This document shows positions 59,038 through 64,000 of a DNA stretch of 64,000 nt, one piece after another. Both the position numbers and the translations under genes were made by a program. Positions within the stretch are counted from its first letter, which is position 1. The number at the start of each line of letters is the position of its first letter. The stretch lies in contig OX485803.1 in the NCBI GenBank assembly GCA_950295325.1, positions 49,369,554-49,433,553 of the forward strand. The letters are read 5' to 3'. Source of the stretch: Polytrichum commune (taxonomy: Eukaryota > Streptophyta > Polytrichopsida > Polytrichales > Polytrichaceae). The notes under the pieces are model-generated. The model saw only the letters and a program-made list of their open reading frames with translations, made no database searches and was not told the DNA's origin.

Positions 59038-59113
59038 AAAATTAGGTACATCTACCTTATAAGAGGTTCCCAATCTTTCCACCTCCAACATAAGGTAGAT
59101 GTGCCTAATTTTA
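59038..59113. repeat. Hairpin with 23-bp arms
   Basis: AAAATTAGGTACATCTACCT and its inverted copy ...AGGTAGATGTGCCTAATTTT, one mismatch, loop about 29 bases. Confidence 0.8.
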
Positions 59114-59159
59114 ACATATTAATAATTTGGACATGTGGTTAGGTGTTAATTCAAGAATG

Positions 59160-59485
59160 GACACCCAAAACAACATGTTTTTTAAAAGAGTTTGGATGAG
59201 GTGCTCAAAACATAATAACCATTATAGATTCAATAGCCAAATTGATTTGGGGTGGATGGGTGGGGTGGGGTACCTATACAACCATTTAACAAGCACAAGA
59301 ATCTTCACAGTGACAGTGAATAAGAAATTCATACGAACTCTGAAAACTACAATGAAAATGTGACCACAACCTCTATTTGGATTTGCTAACCATCTCGTAC
59401 TAATCGTGTGTTTCATATCCTATGAGAAGTGGGTTACTTGGGAAAGGTAATCATTTGAGACCCATCTATCTACCTTACACAAATG
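59160..59485. repeat. Repeat family F, second copy
   Basis: Same blocks as 22640-22935, with an inserted G-rich GGTGGATGGGTGGGGTGGGG stretch at about 59250. Confidence 0.6.
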
Positions 59486-59599
59486 GCATGGAACCTTGGT
59501 GGGCTTGAGTGGGTCAAGACCTAATGATGGTCCACACATAAACTGCAAATATTGAAGCACCATTGCACCAAGTTACTTCGGGTTGGGAAGAAAGGGCGA

Positions 59600-59845
59600 G
59601 AGAGATTTCTCAACATGTGAATGTACCTCTCATATATCCAACATAAGAGCCTTGAAATAATATGCATCTCAGAGGTTACTATTTGGAGTTGATTTGACAT
59701 CGTAACTAGTTTCAAAGATCTTGAATTAGTGTACTCAATGAGGTCACTTGAGATGATTCCGCAACAAACCTATAGAGGGAATCAAGTTTTTTCTATTTTG
59801 TTTTATTTTATGTTGGATAGATAAGTGGTACACTCATATACGGAT
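59600..59845. repeat. Dispersed repeat (CCTTGAAATAATATGCA family)
   Basis: Related to 52170-52370 and 62260-62510; shared ATCCAACATAA.AGC, GAATTAGTGTACT.A and AACCTATAG.GGG. Ends undefined. Confidence 0.5.
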
Positions 59846-60102
59846 GATTCCCTCTCTTTTGGAAGAAAGGCTCGGGATTCAAAGTGTCCACGGAAACTTA
59901 TCTATCATGGATAAAAGGGCTCCAATTAAATAAATAAATAAAGTCCCCATCAAGATTGAGGGTTGTTTCATTCCAATTTAACACCAACAACTCAATTTAG
60001 TCGGGGTCTCTAATAACTCTACTTTCGAAGGCAAATTGTCTAAAAACACTCATATACATGTTATGATATAATTCAATGCGTTTTCGCCTTTGCATTGGAT
60101 GA

Positions 60103-60605
60103 GGGCCACTTCACACATGAGACTGAGAGCCCGTGACCATTACACTTCAAGCGCTCTCATTGGTGGAAAAGGTGGAGCCGGTCCAAGTTCGTTTCCCACT
60201 ACGCTTGAGGGACCAACGGAGTATACAAGTGAATGCAACATGGATAAAAAGTCTACATGGATTCCTACATGGCATCAAGTGGATCATGTTTCATGATCAC
60301 TCGGACTACTTTCAAAAACCACTTCTCGAAAGTAGGCCTAACACAAAACTGGGCGACCATGGCACTCCGAACAATCACGACCATTGATTTATACTATTTT
60401 ATCACGTGAGAGGACCCGCATGAATAGAAATTCATTGAAATAGCATTTGGTCGAGGGCCCGGTCACATATGGCTTCACACTACACTCGAGGATCCGTGAC
60501 CACGCTACATGATGTTGGAAGTGTGTTGGGACGGCCTTTGGACACTTTCTTTTGGGCTCTCACAATGTCACGGTCACGGCTCTTGGCTCGTGCATGAAGT
60601 GGCCC
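60103..60605. mobile_element. Family A TIR element
   Basis: 503 bp, ends GGGCCACTTCACACATGAGA and inverted CGTGCATGAAGTGGCCC. Flanks TGA (60100-60102) and TAA (60606-60608) differ by one base, so the target duplication has decayed. Confidence 0.85.
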
Positions 60606-60799
60606 TAACTTTATATAGACACCCTAACTCCCTAGCCCATGGCTGGGGCGAACCAACATGTACACGGGTTCCTTTGAGGCAAGAGTTTACAGATTTGGAC
60701 GAATCAACCCATACACTCGTTCCCTAAACCCTTGCCTCCAAGGAACCAATGTACGGGTTGGTTCGCTCAAATCCTAGCCCATTAGGAAAGGGGAAAGTT

Positions 60800-61265
60800 G
60801 AAACCCAAGCTGGGAGCCACAATAACAAATGAGCCGGGCAGCAGGGGCAGGGCAGGGACGGGCAGGGGCAGGGGCAGAGAGGCTAAAATGTACACCGCCT
60901 AGTTTTAACGTTACCTGCCTGTTGAACCCCCATATGATGAGGGCGACAAAGGCGGTAAATATCTCCCACGGGTGGGGGGTAAGTAAGTCGGGGGGGGCAA
61001 GGGATGGCAGCCAATGGGAAGGGAGGAATAGATTGGGGGGCTGACATGGCCCCCTGAGGGCCCTGCGATTGGGTGGCCCACTGGGATCGAACACGGACGG
61101 CAACTGATCCCCCCCCCCCCTCCCCCACTAAATATCTGCCACCCTGGTCACAGGCTCTCCCATGGGCCCCACAAATCTTCTAGATAATTCCCCCCAGATA
61201 TTTACTCCACCCCCTCCCCCTCCCGCCCAATCATACGTCATGCAACATGCACGGCAATAGGGTAC
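60800..61265. other. GC-rich island with G/C runs
   Basis: GGGGCAG-type repeats at 60840-60880, then multiple G/C runs (60990-60997, 61107-61119) and AAATATCT motifs in both orientations (60958, 61133). Overlapping frames on both strands (60774-61128) have biased composition and no domain. Confidence 0.4.
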
Positions 61266-61269
61266 CGGG

Positions 61270-62585
61270 GGGGGTCATTATGAAGGCTTAATTATGTTCC
61301 TATACTATTAATTAGTGACTGCTCTATACTTGTTATGGTATTCTATATGCCTGGTTTAGGGTACTAAACGCTCACACCCTATTGGCGGGATTAATAAGTG
61401 ACTTAGTCTTTTTAAGTGTGCATGGAATTGTTGCTTTTTTTTAAAATATTTTTTTGCCAGCTTGTCTAGGTGGTCATCATGCTTGAGCCTTATCCTTGTG
61501 CGGTCCAACATTGACATTGACTCATAAATGGTTTAGTGTGATTACATTAAACAGTGTGTTGGTGGTTCATGTCACTGTGGTATGGTAACTTTTCTAGTGA
61601 CACTTCTTATGAATATGAACCTTATGGCGGGAGACCTGTGTCTCATATATGTTGAAGCTTTTCTGATGATTGGTTATGTGGTTGTAAGTGATTGAAAATA
61701 GAAACCAACTTGCAACATCAGAGTGTGTACATGACGTCGAGATAATCTCAACGTTGCTTTGATCGTCTTCAACTGACCGTTTTTTATGTCGACACGGGCT
61801 TTGGGGTTTAACCGATGTATTGTGGGACACCGGTGTCCCGCCGTAAGGCTCGTATGTTTACATATACTGTCATCTCAAGTTACGGTCGGTTCATCCCGAT
61901 GCCACTTGTTGAAACCAAAGTTTGGTTTATTTTGCATCCTACCATTTTTGTAATGAAGATATCATCGTGAATGGTTCAAATTTGGAAAAGAAACACACCT
62001 AGTGAGTGACAACAATTGCAACATTGTAAATCTAGAATGCCCAAATTCTTTCTTTCACACGGAATGACAAGTAACGTGAGGTGTACATTGAGTGTCGGTG
62101 ACACTACACAAGCGGTTTACAATTTGTATCGAGCAAGACAAATAGAATGGTGACACTAAATACAATGTTTAGGGTAGTTAGCTAAGTTTCATACAATCCG
62201 CTAAGTTGTCCCATAGCCATGCTCCATAAATCCGTTTGGGCTACTTACACAAGTATGGATAGAGGATGGGTAATTATTGTGTATGCGCACGTACCTCTTG
62301 TGCATCCAATATAAAAGCTTTGAAATAGTATGCGGTCACGAGGTTACTTTTTCAAGTTTTTTTGGACATCGGACTCAAGTTAAATGACCCCAAGTTAGGC
62401 TATTGAAGGCCATTTAAGATGTATAAGCAACAAACCTATAGGGGGTAAAGTTTTTATGTTGGATAAATGAGAGGTACGCTCGTATATTATAATCCCCTCT
62501 CTCCCATAAGTATGAGGTAGCAAATATTATCCAGGGTGAAGTGTCCTTCATTTCACGACAACCGTGGTTGGTGTTGTCTATATCT
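61270..62585. other. Intergenic; repeat fragment at 62260-62510
   Basis: No gene. 62260-62510 is the third member of the CCTTGAAATAATATGCA family. Confidence 0.45.
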
Positions 62586-62589
62586 TTTG

Positions 62590-63126
62590 GGAATGTTGTA
62601 CACATGGACCAAGAGCCGTGACCATGAAAGTGTAAGGGCCCTAGTAATCATCCAAAGGTCATACCGTGAGAAACAAAACTAGTAAGTACCCGTTTTGTAA
62701 TCAATGGATCCTCGAGCTTAGTGTAAAGCGAAAGCAAACCATGTCGAGGGACCGGAACACATTTTATGGACAATCCTCAATAATAGGTAATCGACGACCC
62801 CACCATGGATACATGCTATTTATAGGAGCCAATGTCAGTTTTATTGCTTGTCACAATCTCTAGTTTTATGTTAGATCCACATCTTTTTGATGGGCCTAAT
62901 GCAATACGGCGAGAAACCATGAGACATTATCCACTTGTTGTCATCTAGAATGCCATTTAAAATATCAATCCATTCATATTTTATGGTCCCTTGGGCATCT
63001 AGGTGGGATTCATGCCTTGAAGGTCTAGTGTAAAGTGAACTTGAACCATCCCGAAGCTTCTTGACCACGTCACATAATTTGTATATCACAAGTCAAGGGC
63101 CCTCAAGCTCTAGTGTAAGGCGACCC
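62590..63126. mobile_element. Family A TIR element, decayed left end
   Basis: Internal landmarks AAGAGCCGTGACCATGAAAG, GGGCCCTCAAGCTCTAGTGT and terminal CGACCC are present. The left terminal GGGCCACTTC is not recognisable, so the start is approximate. Confidence 0.65.
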
Positions 63127-63129
63127 TCA

Positions 63130-64000
63130 CTCAATATGGCTTTCAACATTAGAAAATGGTGAAGGCAAATAAAGTCAACGATCGTATTTTAGTGTGGGTG
63201 GAATAGTGGAATAATATGTGTCATAAGTAAGTCAACACTAATCCATAGAGGTTTCGTAGGGACCATACATAAGACTTCTTTTCCATACTTGTTGATGGTC
63301 CGGTTATTAATAAGGTAATAGAGCCCCTCACACTCACATTCACACTTGGCTTCCTTGATTTCATTTCATTGGCTTTAGGTTGGCAGGTCGAGCTCGTGGT
63401 TGAAAGCTTGTTGGTAGTGCCATCAACCACAAGGATTTTCATCTCAATTCAAACTTGAAAATGCTTATATGGGAATCTTGACATTGATTACTCCCAATTA
63501 GTGTAGGTGATACTAAATTTGTTTACGGTATGAAGTTTGTGCCACCAAAAGATCTACGAAACATTGTTCATGCCTCACTAATTTTGAGACTTGGAGAAAC
63601 GGTGCAGGGAATTAACACCACACTCACTAATTGGGACAATCAATATAGGTTTTATGAGAACACCAACCCACTACTACATCAAATATGATATGTCTATTAT
63701 AGTATATATATATATATATCATATTTTACCAACAAATGTGAACTTGGTAATTTGGACATTATAGAACATTAACAACTTTACTTGGTAAGAAATTACACTA
63801 ATAGTAAAAATACATAGCATTGTGTAACTCCAAATAGTAAGTGGCACTAAATATCATATGTAGTATAGTAGTGTGGACCCTATAAAGCATTCTCCATTTG
63901 ACACGGGCGGTCATTGCCATATGACCCATGCATGACCCCATTTGCATGTGTCGAATCCAATATGTGAATAATGTAGTTTTTTTTTTTCAATTGTAGTTCA
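63130..64000. other. Intergenic with element fragments
   Basis: CCCAATTAGTGTAGG (63494) and CACTAATTGGGACA (63627) are ends like those of 33834-34052. 63672-63870 has ends like 54987-55214. (TA)n at 63702-63719. No gene. Confidence 0.45.

Overview
The window looks like nuclear DNA from a land plant with a repeat-rich, gene-poor genome. Two genes have many spliceosomal GT-AG introns, and there is an organelle-type HemK/PrmC methyltransferase with a transit-like leader, an F-box protein, and many short terminal-inverted-repeat (TIR) elements. AT-rich intergenic DNA is dotted with long poly(C)/poly(G) tracts. I cannot name the species; a fern or another non-flowering plant would fit, but this is only an impression.

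Layout. 1-3.4 kb: intergenic, with a Tourist-like MITE at 283-676. 3.45-3.65 kb: an snRNA-type promoter (USE plus TATA at Pol II spacing) followed by a degenerate U2-like sequence. 3.7-9.3 kb (+): a five-exon gene for bacterial-type HemK/PrmC, the release-factor glutamine methyltransferase. Its upstream region and introns 1-3 contain local tandem duplications and intron 4 holds a TIR element. 9.3-12.4 kb: intergenic with a CACTA-ended element. 12.44-12.80 kb (-): a small secreted, cysteine-free protein. 13-34 kb: intergenic, with a 1-kb tandem repeat block (about 13.95-15.0 kb) and many MITEs, some nested. 34.5-41.1 kb (-): a twelve-exon gene for a 780-residue F-box/LRR/TPR-like protein, with a GC-rich leader or promoter region up to about 42.4 kb. 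42.5-64 kb: intergenic, repeat-rich, no supported gene.

The three genes are independent single transcription units and no operon or pathway links them. HemK/PrmC is expected to act in plastid or mitochondrial translation termination. The F-box protein is expected to be a substrate adaptor of an SCF ubiquitin ligase. The small protein is expected to be exported. The rest is mostly non-autonomous DNA transposons with 2-3 bp target duplications and no transposase. Exon boundaries were deduced by eye from splice signals, phase and, for HemK, protein similarity; no transcript data were available.
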